64,000 nucleotides of DNA from Chaetorhynchus papuensis (lineage: Eukaryota > Chordata > Aves > Passeriformes > Rhipiduridae), in assembly GCA_013396525.1 (NCBI GenBank), contig VWYX01001227.1, forward strand, positions 155,490-219,489. Direction: 5' to 3'. Each line of letters opens with the position of its first letter. The first letter of the stretch is position 1. The position numbers and the translations under genes are program-made. Below are positions 12,501 through 24,983 of the stretch, piece by piece. The notes beneath the pieces were generated by a model. The model was not told the DNA's origin. It searched no databases and saw nothing but the letters and a program-made list of their open reading frames with translations.

Positions 12501-15500
12501 ACAGTACAATAGTCTATTTTGATAGTCAGCGGACTATTTTAGGCTAATTAAGCTAATTAGAAATTCTAGGGTTGCAGTGATTTCTCTTTATTGGTACATT
12601 GACGATAATACTGTTTACATAACACTTGATGTTTGAAATCAATACGTGCCAGTGTCCAGTGATTTGCTAATCTAGTTTCTGGTCTAATCATGTCCTATTT
12701 TTTGCAGCATTCTCTGACTTCATATTATGAACCATGTTGTCTTTCTAAAGTGATTGCCAAGTAAACCAAAAATGTGTTTTACACTGCTATTGCACTGCTC
12801 TCGTCTTTATACACAGTAGTTTTTATAAAGATGTCCTTAGGTTTTAATAAATGAGTGTAACGTAAACTAATCTCTGTAATAAAACTTGCTTTAGTGCTTA
12901 AAATGCTGTCTGGAATAGCTGTAGAGATTTGAGCTTCCAAGTATTCCAATAGCTTCAAAACCCATGGCTTCCTTTCCATCTGCAGGAAATCCCCAGATAC
13001 CAGAATTCCAAAGTCTGTACAAGGGTAAAATGAAGAGAGTGTATTTAACCCAAAGGATGGATTTAGAGATGGGGGAAGGGGCCCCAAGAAACCAAACCAC
13101 ACCGCAGGAAAACCACTAAGGCCACTGCATAAATCAATGTGTGTTCCATTTAGTCTGCATCACATTTCCAGCAGTTGCTGATACCAGATATTTAAGAGGG
13201 AAGTGTGGGATAGTGAGCAGAGACTGCTAAGAAATAAACATAATCTTTCCACTACTCAAGGCAAGCTAAGAAGGACTAAATGCAACTGAACAGAAAGAAA
13301 GCAACATTTTGACTTTCACACATAAAGTGCTCTGTCCCGCGTGGCTCTTGTAGTAGGTCCACCTCCCCAGCTGAAGCAAACACAATTTAACTTGCTCTGT
13401 AAAAAAGGCAGGGCCAACAATTCTCAGAGAAAAGAGATTTAATTTGTTTTTGGCTTCCAGGCCAAAGAGTTTGGACAGTTTCCCCAGAAAGGTTCAGATT
13501 TTCTGAACAGTCTCTCTAGTCCCTTTGTCACTTACTGTTTAGGGGGCATCATTGCCAGCGTTCCCAAAATACTGAGGGTGCTGAGCTGGAATTTCCACTC
13601 TCCCATTAGTAAAAGGGAGTGTTTTTGACAACCTCACCTCTTGAGACACATTGCTTCCCTTGACAGAAACAGTTCTTGCTCTGTCCTTCTGCCCCCAAGC
13701 TTAAGTTTTCCCCTGTTGTCCTGTCCAGCACTTGTTGTTGTCTGTCTTCATCCCAAATCCTTGATATCCAACTGAAGTCCTGGCATTTATACACAGCAGG
13801 TACCTTTCTACATTAGAAATAATCCTTTCAGCATCAGATCGCTAGCCGAAGACTGGAGACTGTGCGGTAAGAATAGACCTAAACACTCACAAATAGAGAA
13901 ATTTTAAAGTCAAATTTAAAAGGAAGGATGAGAAATCCTTTGCAATGTCACTCACTTCATGTGCCAGGGTTCATTTCTGGAGCTTCTATAACAAAGCACA
14001 TCAGCTCTAAAGTAGAAAAGGATCATTTTCATTGAAGCAACACTTCAGTAATTCTTAGGGGTTTTACAACTGCAAGAGACTACAATTGCATCCCACTGTG
14101 CTAAAATTTATGGAATATATTGCAGAAAGAAAGAGGACAAAAAGCAGCTTTAAAAATACATAAATATGTAAAATTACAGATAATTGCAACCCAGTCCCCT
14201 TCTCAAACTGTACTTGCAATTGTGAAAACACCTAAATACACATGACAAAGGAAGTAAATCGACAGATTGGGTGTATTACAGCTCCCGTACCAAGTTTCAA
14301 CAATTGTTATGATGTGTTTCTAGTAATTGAGTAAGAATTATATTCAGCACATTATGCTCAGCAGGAACAGCTTTTATATACCAAGGAGCAAATTAAATGT
14401 CTCTGGAATTTCCATAGAAGATGTTAAAATGCTGATAGTGACTTTCAGACTGCCAAAAACAAACAGGAGCATCACAACCAGTTCCTTTAAACTGTTTATT
14501 CTAACTAGAAAGCAGAGACCTCATTGATTTGCTGGTTGTTCACACGTACAGAAGGACAAGGAGAGAAAAGAGAGCTAAGATTTCATTTTTGTTTCCAAGA
14601 AAACAAAACCCTGTCGCTCTCACCCAAGCTCTTCCCAACAATTAATTTAATTTGGCAAATGGAAAAACATTACAGGGGGGGAAAACATACGAATACATTA
14701 GGTATGAATAGCTATTGCTGCTTTGTTGTAGTGAGAATTAGCAATGACAACCGGGTTTAAGTCCTTGGCTTTGACAGCACATGAACAAAAAAAGCTTGAT
14801 CCAGGTAACATTTGAGAATAGTCTCCCCTTAGCCAGCTCCACAGATTTAATTTAAGGCACTTTTGTGAAATACATGGGTTTTGTTTCTTTTGATTGCCTT
14901 ATGGTTGCTGTTTAAAAATGCCATTTTTTTCATGTAGGGCTATTGAAAACAGTTGAATCCTTTGAAACATCTGAAAAGCTGTGTTCCGTTTGACCTCAAG
15001 GTTTTTGCTCCCCAGCATAGGGCCTACCTCCTCTGCTCTCCAGTATTTGCTGCCCTGGGAATTAAGAATACTGCATCATTAATACTATTACTGTGCAATA
15101 TCAAACTGCTCCCTGCAAAGCCACCTTCCTGAGGCATGCCTGGCTTTTGTTGGAAGAATTTATGCTGCAAAATGCTGCTGGGGTGGGTGGGAGCACAGCA
15201 GGAAGTGCCACCTCCAGCGAGTTAGTGATAGCTGGGGTTTGCTGTATAAACTCTATTATCATTTTAACCACACGGTCCACCTCCTGTTTTCCTGGATGAA
15301 TGTGCTCCCAGCAGGCACCACAAAAAGCCAGTTAGGAATTCATCTTACAAGGAGACACAGCATCCCTGTGCTGTATCTATTATTATGCAGATAGAGGAGC
15401 TCAAAAAGATTTCACAACCTCTCCCTCTTTTCTTTGCTAGCTGCATGTATGTTTGTTAAAGAAATCATCTCCAGCTAATAAAAAACCTTAAAAGACCCAA

Positions 15501-17574
15501 ACCCTAAGGAAAGAAATCATGCAGTACTGTGAGCCTCACAGATTTCATGTTTTGTTATACTACCCACAGAAATGCCACATAAATAAAAGGCACTGCTTAA
15601 GCTACAGTCTCTTTTTTATGGAATTTCTAGGCTGCAGCTCAGTGGCTCAGGAGGCAACTTCCGTTTGTGCTGTGCAGGCATCATTCCTCCTTTTCACATC
15701 TTCTCCCCACACTGCCCATAAACAACGAGCGCTCTAAGCGTGGCAGGCAATGTGTTTATACTCCTGGAGGTGCTCCCACCCTCCCTGAGACCCAGCTGTG
15801 CCTCGTGGCCCTCAGCAAGCAAAGGCTTATCTGCAAGGAGCAAAGGCTTCACCTTCTGAAGGTGCATGGAGGCTTCTCTGCTCAGGCAAGGCATCACTGG
15901 ATGCTGCCTTTGGCTGGGGACCTGCTCCTCTGCCTCAGGTCCTTCAGCCTCACACCGACAAAAGGGGAACCACAAACATTCAGAAAAAGTGCCCAGAGGC
16001 GGAACTGATTCAGGACAGAAATAAAGCAGGAATACTTGGACCGCTTGAGCATTCTTTCACCTCCTTCCTCCCATTTTCCTCCCAGTTTCCAGTGTTCAGA
16101 CAACAGGAAAGCAGGCCATGGGAGAACCACTGGTGTTAAGAAATCTCCTTTCTTCTCAACCATGACATGGATACGTCATGGCACTAAAGCTTCCAGCAGC
16201 TTTTTGCAGGGACACATGTTCCTTGCTGGCAGGAATGGACAATTTGGGCAAATGCAGTTTTCTGTTTCACTTCTCCTTCACAAGACTTAAGGAAATAATA
16301 TTTTGGCTGGACTGCGGTCTTTCCTCACCAGCTGCAAAATGCCATTCCCTGCTGCAGCCCAAACCTGTGTAGTCACTAGAGGCTCCCAAATGCAATTCCA
16401 ACACCAGCCCACTCTGGAGGTCCAGCATGCTCTGGACCAAGCCTTGTTCCTGAAAGAGACTCTGTCAGAGCTGTGTAAAACTTGCAGCCTGATGCTATGG
16501 GCAGATTTTTACATGGCCACTTCCCAAGGTTTGACCCAGGGTCCCTCGTGCTGTCCTTTCCTCCAGGCACAATCCCTGCCCTTGCCTTTTCCAGATCTCC
16601 CCATGTTGCAGGTGCGATTTTCCAGTCCCACCCGTGCCCCTCTGCCTCACTGCATCACCAGGCAATGAGGCATTTTCCTCTGTTTTCCAGGGAGTCAGGA
16701 ACATCTGCATGCCCTAAGGGAAAGAGGCAGTTTTAGTAACACTTTTAAGGGTGAATTTTGCATCTGTGATTCAAACCCACACTCTGCTGTCCCAGTGCTA
16801 CCCAGTTTGCTCCACAGGGCTGGGCTTTGGCTTTGCTGCTGGGATGAATTGAGGAGACAAACCTCGGTGAACTGGCAACCGGCAAATAAATTTGGAGCAG
16901 AGTAGGGTAAAAATAGCAGGGTTTGAAGGAAGGCCAAGGGTGTGCCTGGTTACTGTGAGCAGGGACCCCCCTAAGCCAGAGGGAACCCCAACCCCCTTGC
17001 CAGCCCAGTTGTTTGCACACACCCAAGCAGCAGCCTCAGAACTCAGCCAGGCTCCTTTCCCAGGCAAAGTCAAACATCCAGAGATCACCTCGGATCAAAA
17101 GGAGCCGCCACTCGCCCAGCGCGTGTGAGCACAGACCAAGGATGTGTCTGCAAGCATGAAGAATGACCTGGCCCAGGCCCAGGAAGTTTCAGCCTGCTTG
17201 GCTGAGGGACTCTGGCTCTCCTTCTCTGTGCCATGTCCCAGCTCGAGCCACGGGCTCAGCCATCCCCTTCAAGCCTGTGTAACTTACATTGTTAGCTCCC
17301 CCAGAGCTGCTATAGGAAAACAAGTGCTACAAATGGCACTGAAAGCCTCAGAAAACACCAGAATTAACAGGAAAATATAAAACTGTGTGGCCAGTGGCAG
17401 GGGGCCTATGCAAAAGCATGAAGCATTTGCCAAAGCAACTGCAGGATTTTTTTTTTTTTTTTTTGCCATTTCAGCCAAAATTTGCTCATCCAAGTAAACC
17501 TACCCTGGCATACCCAAAGCCTCTGCCTTTAGTTGAATTACTCATGGGTTTCCATGGGCTTTGTAGCTCCAAGG
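9576..17574. other. 8 kb of single-copy noncoding sequence
   Basis: No interspersed repeat or convincing exon seen. About 15660-17130 is richer in G+C, so frames overlap on both strands (up to about 120 codons). They lie in several competing frames and show no domain signature. A small CpG group lies near 17085-17130. A run of 18 T at 17447-17464 precedes the next LTR. The TAATTA cluster near 12545 is listed separately. Confidence 0.45.
12503..12575. promoter_or_regulatory. candidate homeodomain-site cluster
   Basis: The segment holds GGCTAATTAAGCTAATTAG (12542-12560), two TAATTA cores nine bases apart. Just upstream are two similar AGTC(T/A)..(G/C)ACTATTTT-like blocks. TAATTA is the core site of many homeodomain proteins. 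Such AT-rich clusters are typical of conserved noncoding enhancers in gene deserts, but conservation was not tested. Confidence 0.25.
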
Positions 17575-17962
17575 TGCAGTATTCGTGCTGGGGTATAGAC
17601 TTCACACAAAATGGAGAAGTGCAAAGACCTTTATTGTGCAGTAACCATTCCCTAAATACCAGCCCACAAACAGGATATAACCTCATATAAACAGGAAAGA
17701 TGCTTCCCAGAGTGTCCCGCAGTCACCTGGAGTATTGCCTAGATGTTACCTATTATGGTAATAGGTAACCAATACCCTATAAGGTCACAAACCACAATCT
17801 TCCCAGGCAATTGGTCAAGAAGGCCACTAACCCATAATCCTCTTTTCCAGCCCATCTCAGGTGACCTGGATGTGTTTCCATGGTTACCTCCGGGCCTAGG
17901 GAAGAGGCCTATTCTAGGCCTTCCAGGCCTGCTCTTTATAACACCCGTGGTGTAACCCCACA
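17575..17962 (-). mobile_element. solo LTR, family 1, copy c, with 6-bp TSD
   Basis: 388 bp with TG...CA ends on the minus strand. It is flanked by a perfect 6-bp target-site duplication, CCAAGG, at 17569-17574 and 17963-17968. The polyadenylation signal is intact (TTTATT at 17630-17635 on the plus strand). Six-base duplications are characteristic of class II (ERVK/alpharetrovirus-like) integrases. There is no internal retroviral sequence, so this is a true solo LTR. The perfect duplication shows both ends come from one insertion event. Confidence 0.95.
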
Positions 17963-19536
17963 CCAAGGTACAGGTCACAGAGGTTGGGTGGAATACATTT
18001 GGTGGCAGCCAGGTCTTAGCAGGTCAGCATCACACCTGGAGCTTGTAGGGCATTCAGAGCAGAGAGTATGAAGCAAAAGGTTGGGCTATTTCTTGCCATA
18101 TACTGCATCAGAGAGAGGACACCAAGAAAATTGCGCAGCCTGCAGAATATTGCACAGTCTTTTCTCCAGGCCCTCCTTGTAGGGACTTCTTGGGTGTAAA
18201 TATGAGGGGTTTCTTCTAATGCCTTCATCTGATCTCTAGGTCAACAGAACAGCAAAGCTTTATGAAAAGCTTTATGAAAACTGCTGTGGCTGATGCATTC
18301 CCAGCATCTGCTGCTTTAATCCTCCCTTGTTGGAAAAGAAAGGAACTCAGTAACAGTCTGGTAATTAATTCTGCAACAATACTCAATAAGGAAAAGTTTG
18401 GTTTTAATAAACAGAACAGAACTCCTGATTTAACGCAAACATATTCGGACAGAAGGACATCTCAAAAATATTTATGTTAGAAGCAAGAACAAAGCAATAA
18501 TAACCACGCTCCACAGGAAGTATTGTTTGCTGTCTGGTGATTAATAAACCCCAGGAAAGAATAAAATGGATGGTCTAAATTTTTATTCCCTGTTTCCCAT
18601 AAACTGAAACACACAAAAGAGATAAATGCCTATGGTGAAACCAAAGCCAAAATTTTGTTGTGAACTTATGTTATTACAGGAATGTCTTGAGATGCCACTC
18701 CCCAGGGAGCTCAAGTGATTTCTTATAATTGTGATAAAGGAACAATGGAGAAGACTTCTGAAATACTGAAGACTTACCCAGTTTTTATAAACTGTTTGTC
18801 AAGCAGAGGAACATTTCCTCCCCTGCCGGCCTCTGTGGCCACAGCTCCAGCAGAAAGCAGTGGGAGCTCAGGCATATGCATCCTCAGCCAGCAGCAGCAG
18901 TTAGTCCCTACCAAAACATGCTGAAGAATGTGCTAAAATTCAATTGCAATGTTTCTCATCAAAACATTTAGCTCCACAGGATATACAATGTCGGGCAGTA
19001 AAAGTTTCAATTTTTTTTTTCATTATCCTTTGTTTTTCAATAAACTCTTGGAAAACAAACTACAGAACACCCCTGGATGTTCATCTCAGAATTGTTCTTT
19101 TATCTAAAATATCCTCTCTCCAAATCTGCCTGGCAATATGTTCTGAGAAATCAATCTGTCATCGAGAACGTGCCAGACACATTTTACAACCCCAACGCCA
19201 GACCACAACGAGAGGTCGTGTGGGTTTTTGGCTGTCAGAAGCTTTCTCTGAGCCCTTGGGCTGCACAGTTCAGCTCTCATCATCTCTTAGGCCTGTTGTG
19301 GCCTAAGCCCAGCCAGCAACCAAACACCACAAAGTCACTCCCCCACCAGTGGGATGGGGGAGAGAATCGGAAGGATAAAGCCCAGCATACTCATGGGTGA
19401 AAATAAAGACAGTTGAATAGGGAAAGCAAAAGCCATGCACACAAGCAAAGCAAAACAAGGAATTAATTCCCTGCTTCCCATGGCAGGCAGGTGTTCAGCA
19501 CCTCCAGGAGAGCAAACACCATCTCTCCAAATGTCA
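17963..19536. other. single-copy noncoding sequence
   Basis: Nothing recognised apart from a 12-bp tandem pair (AAAGCTTTATGA twice) at 18254-18277. Open frames are short or overlap on both strands. Confidence 0.45.
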
Positions 19537-19872
19537 CACAGAATCACAGAATCACTAGGTAGGAATAGACCTTCAAGATCAAGTCCAACCCATGCCCTAA
19601 CACCTCAACTAAACCATGGCACCGAGTGCCACATCCAATCTCTTTTTAAACACATCCAGGGACAGTGACTCCACCACCTCCCCGGGTAGACCATTCCAGT
19701 ACTTTATCACTCCTTCTGTAAAAAACTTCCTCCTAACATCCAACCTATATTTCCCTTAGCGCAGCTTAAGACTGTGTCCTCTTGTTCTGTCAGTTGTTGC
19801 CTGGAGAAAGAGACCAACCCCCACCTGACTACAACCACCTTTCAGGAAGTTGTAGAGAGTGGTAAGGTCACC
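19537..19872 (-). mobile_element. CR1 LINE 3' fragment with end of RT ORF
   Basis: The plus strand begins CACAGAATCACAGAATCAC, the inverted CR1 3' terminal repeat. It continues through the inverted 3' UTR and the end of ORF2. On the minus strand, about 19756-19865 encodes short stretches typical of the CR1 ORF2 C-terminus: YNFLKGG, VGVGLF and DRTRG. Upstream of that, similarity stops, so the element is strongly 5'-truncated and contains no polymerase catalytic region. The inverted tail differs from that of the 40550-41668 copy (ATTCTATG type), so the two likely belong to different CR1 subfamilies. Confidence 0.92.
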
Positions 19873-22851
19873 TTCCTCCCCACCCTTCCTCCTCCTTCCT
19901 CCCCCTTTATGTACCCAGCATGATGTCACAGGGTCTGGAATATCCCTTGGGTCAGTTGGGGTCACCTGTCCCGGCTGTGTCTCCTCCCAACCACCCAGGC
20001 ACCCCCAGCCCCTCCCGAGCATGGCCTTTGAGGGGCAGGAAAGGCCTTGGCTCTGTGCAGTCCCTGCTCAGCAATAACAACATCTCTGTGTTATCAACCC
20101 TGTGTGCAGCACAGATCCAAACCACAGCCCCATTCCAGCCCCTGGGATGGAAACCAACTCCAGCACAGAACCCTAAGAAGAGGCTTGTGTCCAAGTCTGG
20201 CACTGCAAGGCAACAACCTGGAAACCTTTATGAAGTTCTCACGTGCTATTACAAAGATGACAGAGAAAGAGAGTCCATATGGATTTGCAGTCAGGCACTG
20301 GTTTAAAAACAAACAAAAATATTGCAGTAATATGTTTGTCCAGACCTCTCTTCCACACACTACGGATACAAATCTGACCCTTGCACCACATCAGGAAGTT
20401 TTGAAAGGAGTCATTGAGTCATCTCTGTTGCTGATGTGCTCTTTCTGAGTGTCAGCTCGCTTTCCACAGGCAAAATCCCCCAAGCCCAGCTGTGACATTC
20501 CTGTGCTGCACCCATCAGTCACTGCAGACACTGCTCCTTGCTTGCACCCCAGCAGCTGGAATGTGGAGCCCTCAGCTGGCATGTGAAAACTGCCTTTTCT
20601 AGACAACTGGAATTGCTGTAACAGCCTCCTCTGCAGCAAGCTTTTCTGGAGGCTGACTCAAGTGTAGAAGTCACAAATACATAAAAGAGGAGGTGGAAAC
20701 ATTCAGGATCAAAGCAATGGGCAGAGGCAGGGTGTTTGCTTTTTAGTTCAGAGTTGGGGGTGTCTTTGGGGTTTTGCTTTGTTTTTTGAGCAGCACAGTG
20801 ACAGTGGGGTCTGTCTGGCACGGTTCAAAGGAAAGAGAGTTGGCAAAGCACTGAGAGATCCCAAGTGCCAGGAGAGGGGGAGGTTGGAGCACGCAGCAGT
20901 GGCAGCAGAGCTGCAAACTCCCTCGTGCTCATTGATTTTACTCCAGTAAGTCGTTCACCTGTCCCATACAGGGCTCTGCTTATTATTAACACTGGCCATG
21001 CTGCCAGTTTCTGTGCCAGAGTCCGTGGTGAGAAATGCCCAAAGGAAGCTCCACTCTGTGGCAGAGGAAGTACTGGCACACCAGTGGATGCCTGCACAAC
21101 ACCATGACAGCAAAAGGCTTTGCTCCAAGTCCGAGATGAAAAGTTTTTTTAACTCACTTTAGTCTCCCTGTTTTCAGTTTCTGCCTCAGAAATGAAACTC
21201 TGACTCTTTATTTCTCACTCTTTAGGTGCTGGATGCTCTGTAGTTACGCCTCATACCCCCACGAGGGCTTTGGCTGCCCTCCAGGACCAAACAGCAATAG
21301 ATGGAAACTACAGGACACAACAGGAACATCGTGTGTCACAAACACCAAACTATACAGATGTCTCACGCTCCCTGATTTTTAGTCTTAGCTCTAATGAATT
21401 CCCAGCAAATTTGCCATAAACAGATAAAATCCCTAAGAAATCAGAGCTACCAATGGTAGTCCAGGAGAGGGACGGGAAGGATTTGGGCAGTATACTTCAT
21501 CAACTCAACAGAAATAGAGGTGTACAGTAAGTTACTCTCGTGACACTTATAAAGGCAAGTCTGACAAAAAGCAGGAGGAGATAATTTTATAATTCTCCGT
21601 GTGAATCCCCAAAACAAAGAGCTTGATTCTTTGAAATAGAAAACAATCATTTATTCCAGCTGTGTTCACATCCTTTTTGCCTTCCAGGGTTAATCTGCTG
21701 AAAAGCTTTTAGCTAAGATTAATGTATATCCAGCTGTCTCTGGACTTTTCTGTTTTATCCAAAAATTAACACACAGCAAACAAACAAACAAATATTGGCA
21801 ATAACATATTTGCAAGAAAAGGAATATTTCAACTCAAACACAATTCCCACAATGTTGCCTTTCATTCTGGAAGAATAAAGCAAACTGAATTTGTTTCCTA
21901 AAGGGGTAAAAAAACTGAGATGGGGTGAAAAAAGGTACTCTGCTAATTTAGAGCATTGCTCAGAAAACAGGGAGATTAAATGCATTAAGAGCTGAGAGTT
22001 TAAGGTTGCTGGCTGCCTGAGTGGTACAGGTAGAGATAACGTCAGGGGGAAGCTGAGGCTACAAATGCCAGCAATGGTTTCACCTCATACCAGCAAACCC
22101 CTAAAACCTTCTGCAGAAGAACACAACCTTCACTTCAATGTGTTCAATCACTTCTTTGGCCCCAGCCAATTCCTCTTCTCCTGTGAGAAGGAGAGGAGGT
22201 TAATGGCGCAGTTGTTTGCCCTCAGATTGCTGTTAAGGTCCAATCATTAAAATTTTTAAACAGGTGCCTCTGCCCAAATTCAGGTGCAAACGAGACCATA
22301 TGAGTATGGATTTTATTGGACAGTAAATCAGAGAGAGAGAGAGAAAGAAGTAGAAAAGAGGTGGGGGAGAGAGAGATAGAGACAGATTAAGTAGAAAATA
22401 TCACTACTCTGTGGTTCCCAACAGTGTCCCCTTGATCCTTCCTACTTGGTCTTCATGGTGGTGAGGGTACCCCAAAAAACATAGAGTTCAGTGGATTAAT
22501 ACACATTTGGGCCAGGTGGGAACACCCAGGTACCTCCCCTGGGGGGTCAAGTTTGACACAGTCTCTTGGAAGACTCTGGATCTGTTGCATCATTTTGCAT
22601 CATGTGCACTGCTTTGCTGCAAGGCCTCAGGAACTGTCCTGAGGGTGATTCAGGGGTCTTTGATGGATCATGACCACCTTTGCAGCGAGTTTTGCTAGAG
22701 AAATTCTTTACCAAAACACCACAAAATAAAAAATAAGCCATCATGGAAATGCACTTATCAAAGCTGAGAAGTTAAGCATGGATGTCCTTAATCAGAACAG
22801 AGAGAAAAAACCAACCAAGACTGCACCAAAGAGCATATTTCGATCTGGCCT
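19873..22851. other. single-copy noncoding sequence
   Basis: No exon or interspersed repeat recognised. It includes an AAAC microsatellite (about 21776-21791) and the purine tract at 22330-22383. Open frames reach about 133 codons at 20047-20448 but overlap others on both strands. Confidence 0.45.
22330..22383. repeat. GA-rich purine tract
   Basis: A stretch of imperfect (GA)n with GAGAGAGAGAGA at its left end and GGGGGAGAGAGAGATAGA at its right. Polypurine tracts like this are slippage-prone and can form triplex DNA. Confidence 0.8.
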
Positions 22852-23290
22852 TGATGCCTTAGGCTTTAACTTTTATATTTTTCAAATCCTGTACTGCCCA
22901 GTGTGTAACTCTGAAGTTTCCTGGAGCCTGTTCATTTCTGCTCTCTCCTGCTGGGCACACACAACAAAGCCTCTCTGGGCCTGCTCTCCAAGGACACCCA
23001 GACCGTCCTAGGCCCAAAAAGTGTAAACCAAAAGCCTCTGAAAGGGGGGCAAGCTGAGGGGAATTCCATCATTAAACTGAAGCTTTAACTGGAGAATCAA
23101 CCCTGATATGCAAATGAACCAAACCTATAAAAGTGTGAAGAACTCGTGACCTGGGGTCCATCTTGGGGTCCATTTTGGCAGCAGCCTCTGGCTGCCCAGG
23201 GGTACCTTTGAAGGCCTTTCCAATAAATACCCACCTTTATGCCCTTACTCCTGTCTATTCTCTGTTTCTAGGAGGCCTGATAAGGCATCA
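22852..23290 (+). mobile_element. solo LTR, family 3, copy a, with 4-bp TSD
   Basis: 439 bp starting TGATGCCTTAGG and ending GATAAGGCATCA, flanked by a perfect 4-bp duplication GCCT (22848-22851 and 23291-23294). It matches 60405-60842 in inverse orientation. Promoter signals are in the right order: an octamer ATGCAAAT at 23108-23115, a TATAAAA box at 23126-23132 and AATAAA at 23222-23227. A tandem GGGGTCCAT pair lies between TATA and the poly(A) signal. A 4-bp duplication points to a class I (gamma-like) retrovirus. No internal genes are present. Confidence 0.95.
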
Positions 23291-24864
23291 GCCTCAACAT
23301 GCCAATTTTTAAGGTATCTTTCAAGTCCTGCTGGATTCCTTGATACACTGTCAAATACAACCTGTGTGTATTTGGCTTGCTATTTTTAACCTGTAACTTT
23401 CCATTTACTTAGTCACCAGATGGAAATTTTTTCAGGGCAAAGTTGCTGTCATTTCACAGCTGACACTGTAAGTATCACCCTTCCCCACAAAAAAGGAAAT
23501 TTTATACTTTTTAAAGCACAGTTATTGTTCCTCTAAGTTTCATTAACCACCACCGGCCCTGTGATGGTTTTCTTTCTGAGATTATGAGGGACCCGTTTAC
23601 AACTCTATGGAAAAAATGCAAACAGAGGCAAGGACAACTTTCCAGAGAAGCACAGCAGAATAGTGGAGAAAGTCTGTGTTGCGGTGGGAGGTTAAATAAA
23701 GGCTGTGCGGAAATGATGGCCAGCCTGAGTAGTAGGGATAAGGTCAAGCCCATAGGGACCAAAGAGAGTTCAACTTTTTAACTGAGAGTTTATTCAGCGA
23801 AAAATGCTGCTTCAATTCTACCAAAATTTGAAGAAAAAAATCTCATGAAAATGAAGTTGGACCTTATTCTATCACAAATGCTCCAGAAAGACACATTCCA
23901 AAATGGATTTTTTAAAAAAACTCCAATCTTTCAGGCTGTATGTACCACATTAAATTTTCCTATAAAGCTTAAAATGGAAATAAAATGAATTCTTGCACAC
24001 AGTCTCTGAAAATACTGAACTTGATGTGAGGAGGGGGAGCTCCCCCAAAATCCCAGGTTTTTTTCAGAGTAAAACAAGCTGTTCTCTGATCAGCACTGCA
24101 AGTAGATATGTAACTTCAGATACTACTCAAGTCCTTGTCTGTGGTGATCCACAGAAAATCTGCATGTGTTACAGCAAAAGGAAAGTTTAATTGGGGCTGA
24201 AGAAGCTCAAGTTTTCAGGCTGGGTGTTCCTCCTGTCAGCAGCTACTGCAAGAACCAGGGTGAACAGATATTTTCCATCGCCTTCTTTTAGTGGGGCCAT
24301 AAAAAGATCAGTCTTAAATGTTATAACATACAAAATTCTGCTAGCTTTTTTTCTAAATAAAGACAGGAAAGATTTTTTCAGCATCAACTTACTAGGAAAG
24401 TCTTTCAGGATGATTGATTCTAAAGAGGTGTAAATGCTGACAAGGAACAGGAAATTCAAACTTCATAGAAGCTGTGGAATTATTCTCCTAAAGTGTAAGA
24501 ACAGTTATCAGAGGAACCCTAAGACATGAATCTGTTTACTTTTTGATGAGCCCTGATTGTGTTTCCCTGTGAGAGCACAAGCCTTGCCACATCCAAACCA
24601 AGCACCCTAAGGAACTATTGAAAAATTGCACACAAAGAGGGAAACTCATTCCCAAATGTGCCAGGGCACTGCAACAGCCAAGCAGCTCCAGATGGTAAAG
24701 GTACTAGGGCTGAGTTATAACAAATGTGTTTTAGACTATACCAAAAAATCCAATTTAAAAAAAAAATAAAGACAACAACAGAGTGAAGGACCTTAAAATG
24801 TGAATGTCATGGACAAAATAATATGTCAACAAATCTAAAACTAGTAATGACATGACATTGTTTG
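23291..24864. other. single-copy noncoding sequence
   Basis: No exon, RNA gene or shared repeat recognised. Short A-rich runs only. Confidence 0.45.
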
Positions 24865-24983
24865 AATTTTAATGCAGGTACAGTGCCTGTGGAAAGCAGC
24901 ACATCACCTTTAAATAGCATTTCACTTCTAAAGGGCAATAAATACAAGAACAAGAAAGCAAACAAAAAAAGCCCTTTCTCACA
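24865..24983. repeat. unidentified interspersed repeat, copy 1
   Basis: About 119 bp shared in direct orientation with 26834-26969. It runs from AATTTTAATGCAGGT through GTGGAAAGCAGCAC(A/G)TCACC and TAGCATTTCACTTC to GCCCTTTCT(C/T)ACA. Identity outside the A-rich part is about 85-90% by eye. It could be an LTR or DNA-transposon fragment, or a local duplication. I do not recognise the family. Confidence 0.85.
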
